Part shown: positions 24,213-32,104 of the stretch, in pieces | How the letters are laid out: the number at the start of each line of letters is the position of its first letter | Numbering within the stretch: the first letter of the stretch is position 1 | Assembly: GCA_902777275.1 (NCBI GenBank) | Contig: CACYTI010000021.1 | Location: 1 to 34,713 of the forward strand | Source of the DNA: an uncultured Ruminococcus sp. | GTDB lineage: Bacteria; Bacillota; Clostridia; Oscillospirales; Acutalibacteraceae | Reading direction: 5' to 3' | Length of the DNA stretch: 34,713 nucleotides | Translations under genes and position numbers: made by a program | The notes under the pieces: model-generated | What the model was told of the DNA's origin: nothing | What the model saw: the letters and a program-made list of their open reading frames with translations, nothing else | The model's database searches: none

Positions 24213-26136
24213 CGTTCTGCGCTGCCTTTATAAAGTCATAAAGCTCCTGCACCGTGCTAAGGCTTTTGCCGTCGCTCTGCGGGAACGCGACCGAAAAATC
24301 CTCTTGAAGCTTCGCGATGACCGCAAAGTAGTCCAGACTGGTGCCGCCCAAGTCGGCAAAGAAATCCGACTGCGGCGCGACCTCGCTTATATCCCTGTCG
24401 AGAGCTGCCGCGATGACCTGACGCAGGTGGAGCATAAGCTCGTCCTGCTCTTCCTCGCTGCCCGCCGAGGACGGGTCGGCTACGTTCAGCCTGCCCTCCC
24501 TCAGGTCGGAGGCGAGCCGCCTGCGGTTTAGCTTGAATTCATCTCCCGTCATAAGCGGGTCGTAAATATATACTATCCTGCCGATTTGCCCCCTCAGGTT
24601 CAAAGCGGCGATTTTTTCTTTAAGCTCTTTATCGAGCGTTCCAAACCTCTGCGCGGTAGTGTAACGGTTGACCGACACAAGCAGGACCGGCGTTTTTCCG
24701 TCGGTCGTCAGGCATACCCCGTTCGTTCCCGGGATCCTGAGCTGAGGCTCAACGAGATTCGGGTTTAGGTTTTCCCCGTTCGCCGAAACTATCAAATCAT
24801 CTGTTCTGCCCAAAATGCGGTACCTGCCGTTTTCACAGACCGCCAAGTCGTGAGTATTGAACCACTCGTTTTTGTCGGTGACGGTCTTTTTGCCGTCCTC
24901 TATAATATATTTCGCAATAACCTTTCCGCGCACAAGCAGCTCTCCGCTGTCGTTTATTTTGTACTCGGCATAGGTCATCGGTCTGCCCACAGAGCAGGAG
25001 TTAAGCACCCTCGCGTCCTCGGAAAGCTCCACCGAGGTTATGCCTATCTCTGTCATGCCGTAGCCGTCGGCAAGGTGATAGCCTATCGCGTTGAAGAACC
25101 GGATCACCTCGGGGCGAATTGCGCTGCCGCCCGTTATCAAAAAGCAAATGCTTTCGCCGAACAGGTTCTCCCTGACCTCTTTGAACGCCTTTTTGGAAAA
25201 AGCGCGGCCGAGAGCGGGCGTTTTGCTCAGCTTTCTTGATATTTTCATTCCCTTTAGGAACTTGTTATAGGTTTTTTCGCCTCTGTTTTTTATGGTTTTT
25301 ATCGCCTGGTCGTAAACCGTTTCCCAAAAAAGCGGCACCGCGAAAATGTGCGTCACCTTGTGACGCTTGATGGTGTTTACGATGGTCTGCGGCTGCATAT
25401 CGCGCAGCTCCACGAACGCCCGCGAGAAAAACGCGAACCAGATATACATCGCGAACAGCCCGAACACATGATAAAACGGCAAAAAGCAGAGCTGCTTTAT
25501 GTATCCGTCGTAGTGGCGCTTCGCTACGGCACACTCCTTTATTATCTGGCAGGTGTCATGCATCTGATAGCGGAACTCCTCCGCCGAGTACGCGCAGATT
25601 TTAATATGGTCCGAGGTGCCCGACGACATGACCATAAGCTCTTCGCCGAATACGTCCGGAGTATACGCCTTATCCGCTTTTTTTATCGACTCAGCCAAAA
25701 CGGTCCTGACGGAATACTCTCTTCCGTCGGAAATGACAGCCGCCGCTCCGCAGTCCTTTAATGCCTGTTCGAGAGAGCTGCCGCTCAGCCTTAAATTCAT
25801 CAGCAGGGGTCTGTATCCCGAAATCAAAATCGCCCAGAACATCTCTATCCAAAGCAGGCTGTTGTTCATACTCAGCCCGACGACCGAGCCGAAGGGCAAA
25901 TCAAGCGTGCTTTTGAGCGTATTTGCTAAACGGAGAATATCCTCCCGCGCCTCGCCGTAGGTGGTTTGTCTTATGCGGTAGCCCTCGCTCTTTTCGTACA
26001 TCAGGTTTTCCCGTTCGCTGAACATCATCTCAAAAAGCAGGTCAAAGCCCGCTTTCGATTCGTCGAGCCTTTTCAGCTTTGACTCGACAAACGAATCTAT
26101 ATCGTTAAATTGTCCTAATCCCAAGTCTTTTTCCAT
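24202..26136 (-). CDS. Acyl-AMP ligase fused to an acyl carrier domain
   Basis: A 644-aa two-part protein, first gene of the lipid operon. Residues 1-545 are an ANL-type adenylating domain with YGMTEIG (about 359-365), EWFNTHDLA, ILGRTDDLI and a catalytic lysine in FKLNRRRL (K535). The P-loop is divergent: SSGTSDHIKI where TSGTTGxPKG is usual. Residues about 565-640 are a carrier domain with attachment serine S600 in DLGGTSLDYF. The enzyme probably activates a fatty acid and loads it on its own carrier. The ATG at 26136 is chosen; GTG at 26142 is possible, and neither has a strong ribosome site. The fused domain makes soluble CoA a less likely acceptor. Confidence 0.88.
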   Translation of the reverse strand: MEKDLGLGQFNDIDSFVESKLKRLDESKAGFDLLFEMMFSERENLMYEKSEGYRIRQTTYGEAREDILRLANTLKSTLDLPFGSVVGLSMNNSLLWIEMFWAILISGYRPLLMNLRLSGSSLEQALKDCGAAAVISDGREYSVRTVLAESIKKADKAYTPDVFGEELMVMSSGTSDHIKICAYSAEEFRYQMHDTCQIIKECAVAKRHYDGYIKQLCFLPFYHVFGLFAMYIWFAFFSRAFVELRDMQPQTIVNTIKRHKVTHIFAVPLFWETVYDQAIKTIKNRGEKTYNKFLKGMKISRKLSKTPALGRAFSKKAFKEVRENLFGESICFLITGGSAIRPEVIRFFNAIGYHLADGYGMTEIGITSVELSEDARVLNSCSVGRPMTYAEYKINDSGELLVRGKVIAKYIIEDGKKTVTDKNEWFNTHDLAVCENGRYRILGRTDDLIVSANGENLNPNLVEPQLRIPGTNGVCLTTDGKTPVLLVSVNRYTTAQRFGTLDKELKEKIAALNLRGQIGRIVYIYDPLMTGDEFKLNRRRLASDLREGRLNVADPSSAGSEEEQDELMLHLRQVIAAALDRDISEVAPQSDFFADLGGTSLDYFAVIAKLQEDFSVAFPQSDGKSLSTVQELYDFIKAAQNDVY

Positions 26137-26165
26137 ACACACGACCCGTTCCGTTTATTTCGGTA

Positions 26166-26189
26166 TTTTACGGTTTAAGCGCCGTAAAA
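26166..26189 (-). promoter_or_regulatory. Inverted repeat in the lipid operon leader (TTTTACGG arms)
   Basis: Perfect 8-base arms, TTTTACGG and CCGTAAAA, flank 8 bases, roughly 30-50 bases before the first gene of the operon. It could be an operator for a lipid-responsive regulator or a leader hairpin covering the ribosome site region. It does not match a FapR or FabT site I know. Confidence 0.45.
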
Positions 26190-26197
26190 AACACTTT

Positions 26198-26211
26198 GTT
26201 AATTTATTAAC
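26198..26211 (-). promoter_or_regulatory. Short palindrome in the lipid operon leader (GTTAAT arms)
   Basis: GTTAAT-TT-ATTAAC is a perfect palindrome lying just downstream of the predicted transcription start. Position and symmetry suit a repressor operator. Being AT-rich it could occur by chance. Confidence 0.4.
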
Positions 26212-26238
26212 CGTGAAATACATATGCACTCAAATTAG

Positions 26239-26267
26239 ATTATACTAAAACCTGCGACAAAATTCAA
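26239..26267 (-). promoter_or_regulatory. Promoter of the lipid operon
   Basis: TTGAAT (26262-26267), 17-base spacer, TATAAT (26239-26244) on the minus strand. It is the only clear promoter before the twelve-gene run down to 14250. The leader is about 95 nt and contains the two inverted repeats at 26166-26189 and 26198-26211. Confidence 0.7.
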
Positions 26268-26311
26268 GCTTTTTTGACTTTTTACTAAATTTCACATTTT
26301 GACTTTTACTC

Positions 26312-26385
26312 AAGGCAACACCGCACAATTCGCGGCGCACGCCTTGCTTCGCAATCCGCAAACCGTAATTATGCGGTATTGCCTT
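26312..26385. repeat. Long imperfect inverted repeat element, about 74 bp
   Basis: Arms at 26312-26330 and 26367-26385 are 19 bases each and match at 17 positions (AAGGCAA-Y-ACCGCA-Y-AATT). The centre is GC-rich (CGCGGCGCACGCC). It looks like a small dispersed palindromic element of the REP or MITE type. No protein is encoded. The rest of 26268-26657 shows no gene; 26610-26660 is rich in the CAATTGTC/CAATTATCC type of repeats often seen between genes. Confidence 0.5.
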
Positions 26386-26657
26386 AATGGGTTATTTGAA
26401 GATAGTATAAAATTGATTGAATCGAATATTGAATAATATGTTCATTCCCTTGATATTGTATGGACGAGCCTGTGTGTTTGCCCTTTGCACCGACGTTGTT
26501 TCCGCGTCCGATTGTTAATTAAGATCATAAACATTTGATTCAGCGTTCACAGGCGCACAAGGTAACCGCCATATCCCACAGCATTACAAATCAGGAGCGG
26601 AGCGTCAACCGAAATTGTCAATTGTCCGTTCAGCCCATGCAAAGTCAATTATCCATT

Positions 26658-26706
26658 GAAAAACCTTCCTTCAATTCCCGCGTTAAACCGCGCCGTTGAA
26701 GGAAGG
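26658..26706 (-). terminator. Terminator of the two-component operon
   Basis: CCTTCCTTCAA (26664-26674) and TTGAAGGAAGG (26696-26706) are perfect 11-base arms with an inner CGCG/CGCG stem; five T residues follow on the minus strand. Nearly the same arms occur in the glgP terminator (8054-8096). Opposite-strand reading also passes through the stem but without a good T run. Confidence 0.8.
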
Positions 26707-26740
26707 CTTATTTTATAGATATTTATCAATAGGCGCCATG

Positions 26741-26776
26741 GGTGCAGCGTCACGCTGCACCGTCGGCTCAGCCGAC
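26741..26776. repeat. Pair of adjacent perfect hairpins
   Basis: GGTGCAGCG-TCA-CGCTGCACC (26741-26761) and GTCGGCT-C-AGCCGAC (26762-26776) abut each other, starting 5 bases past the histidine kinase stop on the minus strand. With the terminator beyond them they make three successive hairpins. They may protect the 3' end of the mRNA or be a dispersed palindromic repeat. Confidence 0.6.
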
Positions 26777-26780
26777 CGAC

Positions 26781-28319
26781 CTATTTTTTGCGGCGTTTGA
26801 CGCTTTCGTAGGCGATCTCGAACCAGAAGGTGCTGCCCTTGCCGGGGGCGCTTCTCACGCCGTACCGCGCGTTATGCGCATCGAGAATGCTCTTTACGAT
26901 CGAAAGTCCCAAGCCCGAGCCGATAACTCCGCGCTTGTGCTCCTTGTCCACCTTGTAATATCTCTCCCAGATATACGGCAGCTTGTCGGCGGGGATACCC
27001 TCGCCGTGGTCTATAACCTCGATCCTCACGCGTTTGTCCCTGATGCTCTGCGTAATTATAACGGTCTTATCCTCGCCCGCGTGGTTCACGGCATTGTTCA
27101 CAAGGTTGTAAATGACCTGAGAGATACGCAGCTCGTCGGCGTTGATATAAACGTCCTCGTTGTTTTCAAACATTATATTAAAGCCGTCCTGCTCAATAAG
27201 CTTTGAGTAGCGGTCAAAAATCGCCTTTACGCTGTCGGTCAGGTTGAACACCTTTTTCTGCGCCTGCAGCGCGCCCGACTGCAGCTTTGACAGATCGAGC
27301 AAATCGTTTACGAGCGTAGAAAGCCGCGTCGCCTCGTCAATAATAATCTGAATGTTTTCGGGCGTGTTCTCTCCGGGCAAATCGCGCATAACCTCGCCGT
27401 AGCCCGTAATCATAGTCAGCGGCGTGCGCAGGTCATGCGAAATGTTGGCTATAAGCTCCTGCTGCAGCTTTTCGGTGGCGGCAAGCTCGGTTTTGGCATA
27501 GTTGAGCGTGTCGTTCAGCTCCTCAACCTCGCGGTAGCCCCTCGCCTTGAATTCGATCGAGTAATTTTTCTTAGCTAACTCCTTTGCCGCGTTGTTTGTT
27601 TCGGCGATCGGTCTGGCTATTCTGCGGCTGGCGTAAAGCGAGAAGAACAACGAGAGCAGCACGAACACAACCGAAACCACGATCATCTGATTTTTAATAA
27701 CATCAAGGGTGATATTGAGCGGCGTTATCGAAGATGTTATTATCAAAAAGGTCTGCCTGCCGTCGGTGCGGTCTATTATGTAGGTGTAAACAAGGCTTTC
27801 GTTTTCGCTGACGCTCGTGAGGTGAACCTTCGCGTCTACGCTGTCGATGCTCGCGCCCGACTTTTTGAGTATCTCGACCCTCTTGCTGACCACATCGTCA
27901 ACGTCATTCGACGCGACAAAGCTGCACTTGCCGCCGTTGTCAACAGTTCTTTCGTAGTATTTGAGAACGTCGGGGTATTCCATATTGAGCTTAACGGCGG
28001 GATTCTCGTAAGAGCATTCGCGCGAGAATGACGGAGCGCCGCCGCCTACGTCATACAGATAGACAGACAGCGTGTAATTGAGCGCGACGCTGTCGATCGT
28101 CGCCCAAACGTTTTTATTATACTGAACCGCCTTTGAAATGCTCGTCGCGCCCTTTTCGACGCTCATAGACTTTGACATCGTGTAAAGCGGCTTTATGAAA
28201 AAGGATTGGAACACCCACAGCACTATCAGGATAATCGCGCCGAAAACCAAAAAATACGCCAGCAGCTTTATATGAAGCGGCAGCTTTTTAAGGTTAAACC
28301 GTTTCAAACCTGTAGCCAA
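26781..28319 (-). CDS. Sensor histidine kinase
   Basis: A transmembrane sensor kinase of up to 512 aa. Transmembrane helices at about 18-42 and 209-231 enclose a ~165-aa extracytoplasmic sensor region of no recognised class. HAMP linker (about 230-283), HisKA with phospho-acceptor H295 in ANISHDLRTP, then ATPase motifs NLVNNAVNHAG (N box), DHGEGIP (G1) and GSGLGLSIV (G2). No ATG is near the start: TTG at 28319 lies directly after GGAG, and TTG at 28307 is 12 bases from it; the second is spaced better, so the true start is uncertain by 4 codons. It overlaps the response regulator gene and forms a two-component system with it. Signal unknown. Confidence 0.92.
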   Translation of the reverse strand: MATGLKRFNLKKLPLHIKLLAYFLVFGAIILIVLWVFQSFFIKPLYTMSKSMSVEKGATSISKAVQYNKNVWATIDSVALNYTLSVYLYDVGGGAPSFSRECSYENPAVKLNMEYPDVLKYYERTVDNGGKCSFVASNDVDDVVSKRVEILKKSGASIDSVDAKVHLTSVSENESLVYTYIIDRTDGRQTFLIITSSITPLNITLDVIKNQMIVVSVVFVLLSLFFSLYASRRIARPIAETNNAAKELAKKNYSIEFKARGYREVEELNDTLNYAKTELAATEKLQQELIANISHDLRTPLTMITGYGEVMRDLPGENTPENIQIIIDEATRLSTLVNDLLDLSKLQSGALQAQKKVFNLTDSVKAIFDRYSKLIEQDGFNIMFENNEDVYINADELRISQVIYNLVNNAVNHAGEDKTVIITQSIRDKRVRIEVIDHGEGIPADKLPYIWERYYKVDKEHKRGVIGSGLGLSIVKSILDAHNARYGVRSAPGKGSTFWFEIAYESVKRRKK

Positions 28320-28971
28320 CTCCTCTCAGCGTTACAATACACTTGCTGTATTCGCCAAGGCTTTTGCGCAGCAGCTTGATGTGAGTGTCAAGCGTGCGCT
28401 CGTCGCCGAAAAAGTCGTAGCCCCAAACCTCGCTTATAAGGCTTTCGCGCGTGAGCGCAAGACCCTTGTTGCGCACCATATAGAAGAACAGGTCGTACTC
28501 CTTGGGAGTCATATCAACGCGCTTGTCGTCTATCGTGACCGTTCTCGCCGAGAAATCGACGACCAGACCCTTATATGTAAAAACGTCGTTTTTGTTTGAG
28601 TCGTCGCCCTTGCCCGAACGCTTTATGACCGCACCCACGCGCATCATAAGCTCCTTGGGCGAAAACGGCTTTACAACGTAGTCGTCGCTGCCCAGCTCAA
28701 AACCGTGGATCTTGTCGTATTCCTCGCCGCGAGCCGAAAGCATGATGATCGGGGTGTCGCGGAACTTGCGGATCTCGCGGCAGGCGGAAAAGCCGTCGAG
28801 CTCGGGCATCATTACGTCCATTATAATAAGGTCAAACTCTTTTTGGCGGCAAATTTGGATAGCCTGCATTCCGTCGGTGGCTTCCTCAACCTCGTAGCCC
28901 TCAAACTCCGCGTATTTGCGGATTATCTGACGAATGCGGAATTCGTCGTCAACAACCAGTATCTTACTCAT
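28294..28971 (-). CDS. OmpR/PhoB family response regulator
   Basis: A 225-aa regulator: receiver domain (1-120) with the acidic pocket VVDDE, phospho-acceptor D52 in IIMDVMMP, and K in VVKPFSP; then a winged-helix DNA-binding domain (about 135-225) with DERTLDTHIKLLRKSLG and the terminal TLRGVGYRFE. ATG at 28971 is chosen because AAAGGG precedes it; the longer frame from TTG 28989 contains that site. The gene overlaps the kinase by about 26 bases. Targets are unknown; no winged-helix repeats are obvious in nearby promoters. Confidence 0.95.
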   Translation of the reverse strand: MSKILVVDDEFRIRQIIRKYAEFEGYEVEEATDGMQAIQICRQKEFDLIIMDVMMPELDGFSACREIRKFRDTPIIMLSARGEEYDKIHGFELGSDDYVVKPFSPKELMMRVGAVIKRSGKGDDSNKNDVFTYKGLVVDFSARTVTIDDKRVDMTPKEYDLFFYMVRNKGLALTRESLISEVWGYDFFGDERTLDTHIKLLRKSLGEYSKCIVTLRGVGYRFETV

Positions 28972-29021
28972 TTTATCAAGCCCTTTCAAAAAAGCACAAA
29001 GTTTTTTATTATGACACTTTT

Positions 29022-29050
29022 ATTATAACACACAATAAAAAATATTGAAA
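29022..29050 (-). promoter_or_regulatory. Possible promoter of the two-component operon
   Basis: TATAAT (29022-29027) on the minus strand, 17 bases from TTTCAA (29045-29050), a poor -35 box. The same six bases read TTGAAA on the plus strand and form the -35 of the divergent fumarase promoter. Weak -35 may mean an activator is needed, perhaps the response regulator itself. Confidence 0.4.
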
Positions 29051-29073
29051 TACCCAAAAAAAAGTTTTATAAT
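29045..29073 (+). promoter_or_regulatory. Promoter of the fumarase genes
   Basis: TTGAAA (29045-29050), 17-base spacer, TATAAT (29068-29073). The leader to the ATG at 29157 is about 77 nt. Confidence 0.65.
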
Positions 29074-29156
29074 AGGCGTCAGTGGATGCTTTCGGCGCCT
29101 TTGGACAGGTCGATATTTATTTTACCTTAATATATGAAACAAAGGAAGGAACTTTT

Positions 29157-30005
29157 ATGGATATACGCGTGATAAACGCCTCCGAAATCACGGCGGCTGT
29201 AAAAAAACTATTTATGGACTGCAACTACTTTATAGGAAAAGATATACTTGATTCACTCGAACGGGCGCGCGAAAATGAATCATCGCCCGTCGCCAAGAGC
29301 GTGCTCAGCCAGATAATTGAAAACGACAGAATAGCCGCCGCTGAGGAGATACCGATTTGTCAGGACACGGGAATGGCGGTGCTCTTTGTCGAATACGGTG
29401 ACAAGGTCGCGGTTGACGGCGACTTTGAAGGCGCGGTTCAGCAGGGCGTGCGCGAGGCTTACGAGGAAGGCTATCTGCGCAAGAGCGTTGTGAGCGACCC
29501 TGTATTTGACCGCGTAAACACCCGCGACAACACCCCGGCGATCATTCACACCAAAATCATAAGCGGAGATAAGATCCGCATAACGGCGGGCGGAAAGGGC
29601 TTCGGCAGTGAAAATATGTCCGCGATAAAAATGCTTACCCCCGCCTACGGAGCCGAAGGCGTGAAACAGTTTGTGCTTGACACTGTCAAAGCGGCGGGAC
29701 CGAATCCCTGTCCGCCGATAGTTGTCGGAGTGGGCATAGGCGGCACCTTTGAGCGCGCGGCACAGCTTGCAAAAAAAGCGACCTTCCGCAGCATTGACAC
29801 CCGCAACCCCGACGAGCGTTACGCCGCAATGGAAGATGAGCTGCTTGAAAAAATCAACGAAATGGGCTTCGGTCCCGCAGGGCTCGGCGGAAAAACGACC
29901 GCGCTCGGCGTGAATATCGAAACCTCGCCCACACACATAGCCGGAATGCCCGTGGCGGTGAATATCTGCTGCCACGCCGCGCGGCACGCCGACGTTGAGA
30001 TTTAG
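29157..30005 (+). CDS. Fumarate hydratase, alpha subunit (class I, iron-sulfur)
   Basis: The alpha subunit of a two-subunit, oxygen-sensitive [4Fe-4S] fumarase (or the closely related tartrate dehydratase) that adds water to fumarate to give malate. It is 282 aa, standard for the split form. Cluster cysteines are visible in ICQDTGM (C68), GPNPCPP and [19 protein letters not shown] binds substrate or cluster region. ATG at 29157 is taken because GGAAGG lies upstream; the longer frame from 29082 starts within the leader. The beta subunit follows 9 bases later. In a fermenting Clostridium-type cell this serves a partial TCA branch. Confidence 0.93.
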   Translation: MDIRVINASEITAAVKKLFMDCNYFIGKDILDSLERARENESSPVAKSVLSQIIENDRIAAAEEIPICQDTGMAVLFVEYGDKVAVDGDFEGAVQQGVREAYEEGYLRKSVVSDPVFDRVNTRDNTPAIIHTKIISGDKIRITAGGKGFGSENMSAIKMLTPAYGAEGVKQFVLDTVKAAGPNPCPPIVVGVGIGGTFERAAQLAKKATFRSIDTRNPDERYAAMEDELLEKINEMGFGPAGLGGKTTALGVNIETSPTHIAGMPVAVNICCHAARHADVEI

Positions 30006-30014
30006 GAGGAAGCC

Positions 30015-30548
30015 ATGACTAAGAAAATCAATCTGCCGATTACGGACGAAGACATAAAAAATCTGAAAGCGGGCGACAGCGTTCTGCTCACGGGAAAGAT
30101 CATCACGGGACGCGACGCGGCTCACAAGCGGCTTCTTGAGCTGCTTGAACAGGGAAAAAGCCTACCCGTAGACCTGCGCGGCGAGGTCATTTACTACGTG
30201 GGACCCGCACCCGCCAAGCCCGGCTACGCCGTGGGACCCGCAGGACCCACATCAAGCTACCGCATGGACAAATACACCCCCGCCCTGCTCGATTTGGGGC
30301 TAAGGGGAATGATAGGCAAGGGTGCTCGCTCACAAGAGGTCATCGACTCGATCGTAAAAAACAAGGCGGTTTATTTCGCGGCTATAGGCGGAGCGGCGGC
30401 GCTTATCGCTAAAAGCATAAAACAAGAGGAGCTTTTGTGCTATGAGGATCTCGGCACCGAGGCTGTGCGCCGCTATACGGTAAAGGACTTCCCCTGCGTC
30501 GTCGCGATAGACTGTGAGGGTAACAACGTATATAACAGGAACGATTAA
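30015..30548 (+). CDS. Fumarate hydratase, beta subunit
   Basis: The 177-aa beta subunit of the iron-sulfur hydro-lyase. Family features: TGKIITGRDAAHKRLLE (34-50), YYVGPAPAKPGYAVGPAGPTSSYRM (conserved Gly/Pro-rich substrate site), GKGARSQEV and a C-terminal DLGTEAVRRYTVKDFP. Good ribosome site (AGGAGG) overlapping the alpha stop. The pair works as a heterodimer-based complex in the cytoplasm. Substrate could also be tartrate; fumarate is favoured because no tartrate genes are near. Confidence 0.93.
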   Translation: MTKKINLPITDEDIKNLKAGDSVLLTGKIITGRDAAHKRLLELLEQGKSLPVDLRGEVIYYVGPAPAKPGYAVGPAGPTSSYRMDKYTPALLDLGLRGMIGKGARSQEVIDSIVKNKAVYFAAIGGAAALIAKSIKQEELLCYEDLGTEAVRRYTVKDFPCVVAIDCEGNNVYNRND

Positions 30549-30616
30549 CAGACGTTTTCTTGCGTTATTTATATAATCGAGCGGAAGACAGTCCGTAATT
30601 TCCGCACGCTTTACAA

Positions 30617-30645
30617 TTGACAACGCGAAGCATTAATATTATAAT
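30617..30645 (+). promoter_or_regulatory. Consensus promoter before the tautomerase gene
   Basis: TTGACA (30617-30622), exactly 17 bases, TATAAT (30640-30645): a perfect sigma-A consensus. It likely drives the tautomerase and the ddl-murF-upp genes that follow. Confidence 0.8.
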
Positions 30646-30683
30646 AAAACATAAATATATATTTAACAGGAGTTAAAAAGCTA

Positions 30684-31028
30684 ATGCCATTTATTAACGT
30701 AAAAACAAACGTAAAATTATCAGATGAAAAAAAAGAGGCTGTCAAGAACGGTCTGTTCGACAGCATAAGCGTAATTCCCGGTAAAAGCGACCGCTATCTA
30801 ATGACGGCGATTGAGGACGGGATAAGCATGGCATTCCACCGCGACAGCGAATCAGCAATGGCTATGGTAGAGGTTAAAATTTTCGGAAGCTCGACAAAGG
30901 ACGCATACGGTCGTCTTACGGGCGAGATATGCCGTATTCTCGGCGACGTCGCGGGCATTGACGGGCAAAACTGCTACGTCAAGTTTGAGGAAGTCAAATA
31001 CTGGGGCTACAACGGCTTTATGTTCTGA
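30684..31028 (+). CDS. MIF-like tautomerase (phenylpyruvate tautomerase family)
   Basis: A 114-aa protein of the macrophage migration inhibitory factor / tautomerase fold. After removal of Met the N-terminal residue is Pro (MPFINVKTN), the catalytic base of the family. Other MIF-like marks are the conserved central stretch SDRYLMTAIEDG and the C-terminal VKYWGYNGFMF, as in MIF (NAANVGWNNSTFA region). A good AGGAG site precedes ATG 30684. It is 22 bases before ddl and likely co-transcribed. Physiological substrate is not known for bacterial members. Confidence 0.85.
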   Translation: MPFINVKTNVKLSDEKKEAVKNGLFDSISVIPGKSDRYLMTAIEDGISMAFHRDSESAMAMVEVKIFGSSTKDAYGRLTGEICRILGDVAGIDGQNCYVKFEEVKYWGYNGFMF

Positions 31029-31050
31029 TTAATACAAAGGGGATTCATAT

Positions 31051-32094
31051 ATGAGAATTGTTGTTCTTGCCGGAGGCACAAGCACCGAGCGCGATGTTTC
31101 GATTTCGTCGGGACTGCTTGTTGCGGACGCCTTAAGACAAAAGGGGCACGATGTCGTGCTGCTTGACGTTTTCACCGGCTATGAAAAGGATATTTTGGAC
31201 GTTTACGCGCTGTTCAAGCAGAATTACAGCTTCGTTAAGGATATTGTGGTGGGAGACACCATTTCGGATATCGACGAAATTCGCGAGAACCGTCGCGACA
31301 AGTCCAACAGATTTATCGGAGAGAATGTTATAGACATCTGCTCCTTTGCCGACATCACATTTTTTGCGCTTCACGGCGGCGAGGGAGAAAACGGTCAGAT
31401 ACAGGCGACCTTTGACCTTCTCGGGCTCAAATACACGGGCACGGGCTATCTCGGCTCCGCGCTCGCGATGAACAAGGGTCTTACAAAAAGCGTACTCATT
31501 CAGAAAAAGGTTCTCACCCCGCAGGGCGAGATCTTCAAAACCGTCGAGGACGCCGAAAGCTGGAATACCTTCCCATGCGTTGTAAAGCCATGCTCGGGCG
31601 GCTCCAGCGTGGGGATCACTATCGTCAGGGACAAAGCGGACTTTAAAAATTCAGTTAAAGAGGCGTTTTCCTACGGCGAAAAGGAAATAGTCGTCGAGCA
31701 GTACGTAAACGGCAGAGAGTTTTCGGTCGGCGTTCTGAACGGCAAGGCGCTGCCTCCAATTGAGATCATTCCCAAAGAGGGCTTTTACGACTACAAAACC
31801 AAGTATCAGGCGGGAGCGGCAGACGAAAAATGCCCTGCCGACATCACCCCCGAGCAAGACGCTTCAATGCGCAAGGCAGCCGAAGCCGCTTACGAGGCGC
31901 TTCATCTTGAAAGCTACGGCAGAGTTGATTTTATCCTTGATAAGGACGACAACGCCTACTGCCTTGAAGCGAACACTCTCCCGGGCATGACCCCCACAAG
32001 CCTTCTTCCGCAGGAAGCGGCGGTCGAGGGATTGAGCTACGCCGATTTGTGCCAGCTTATCGTTGACAGCTCGCTTAAAAAATACAAAAAATAA
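31051..32094 (+). CDS. ddl: D-alanine--D-alanine ligase
   Basis: An ATP-grasp ligase making the D-Ala-D-Ala dipeptide of peptidoglycan. It is 347 aa. Visible motifs: LAGGTSTERDVSISSG (6-21), ALHGGEGENGQIQ (105-117), the ATP-grasp lysine in PCVVKPCSGGSSVGI (about 176-190), and the metal/D-Ala site EANTLPGMTPTSLLPQEA near the C-terminus. GGGG-type ribosome site upstream of ATG 31051. Next gene is murF, which consumes the product, 10 bases away. Confidence 0.96.
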   Translation: MRIVVLAGGTSTERDVSISSGLLVADALRQKGHDVVLLDVFTGYEKDILDVYALFKQNYSFVKDIVVGDTISDIDEIRENRRDKSNRFIGENVIDICSFADITFFALHGGEGENGQIQATFDLLGLKYTGTGYLGSALAMNKGLTKSVLIQKKVLTPQGEIFKTVEDAESWNTFPCVVKPCSGGSSVGITIVRDKADFKNSVKEAFSYGEKEIVVEQYVNGREFSVGVLNGKALPPIEIIPKEGFYDYKTKYQAGAADEKCPADITPEQDASMRKAAEAAYEALHLESYGRVDFILDKDDNAYCLEANTLPGMTPTSLLPQEAAVEGLSYADLCQLIVDSSLKKYKK

Positions 32095-32104
32095 GGTATA
32101 TAAT

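Noticed and set aside
29280-30125. Minus-strand open frame of 281 codons opposite the fumarase genes
   Set aside because: Fumarase alpha and beta are intact on the plus strand with good ribosome sites; the opposing frame spans both and makes no sense as a protein.
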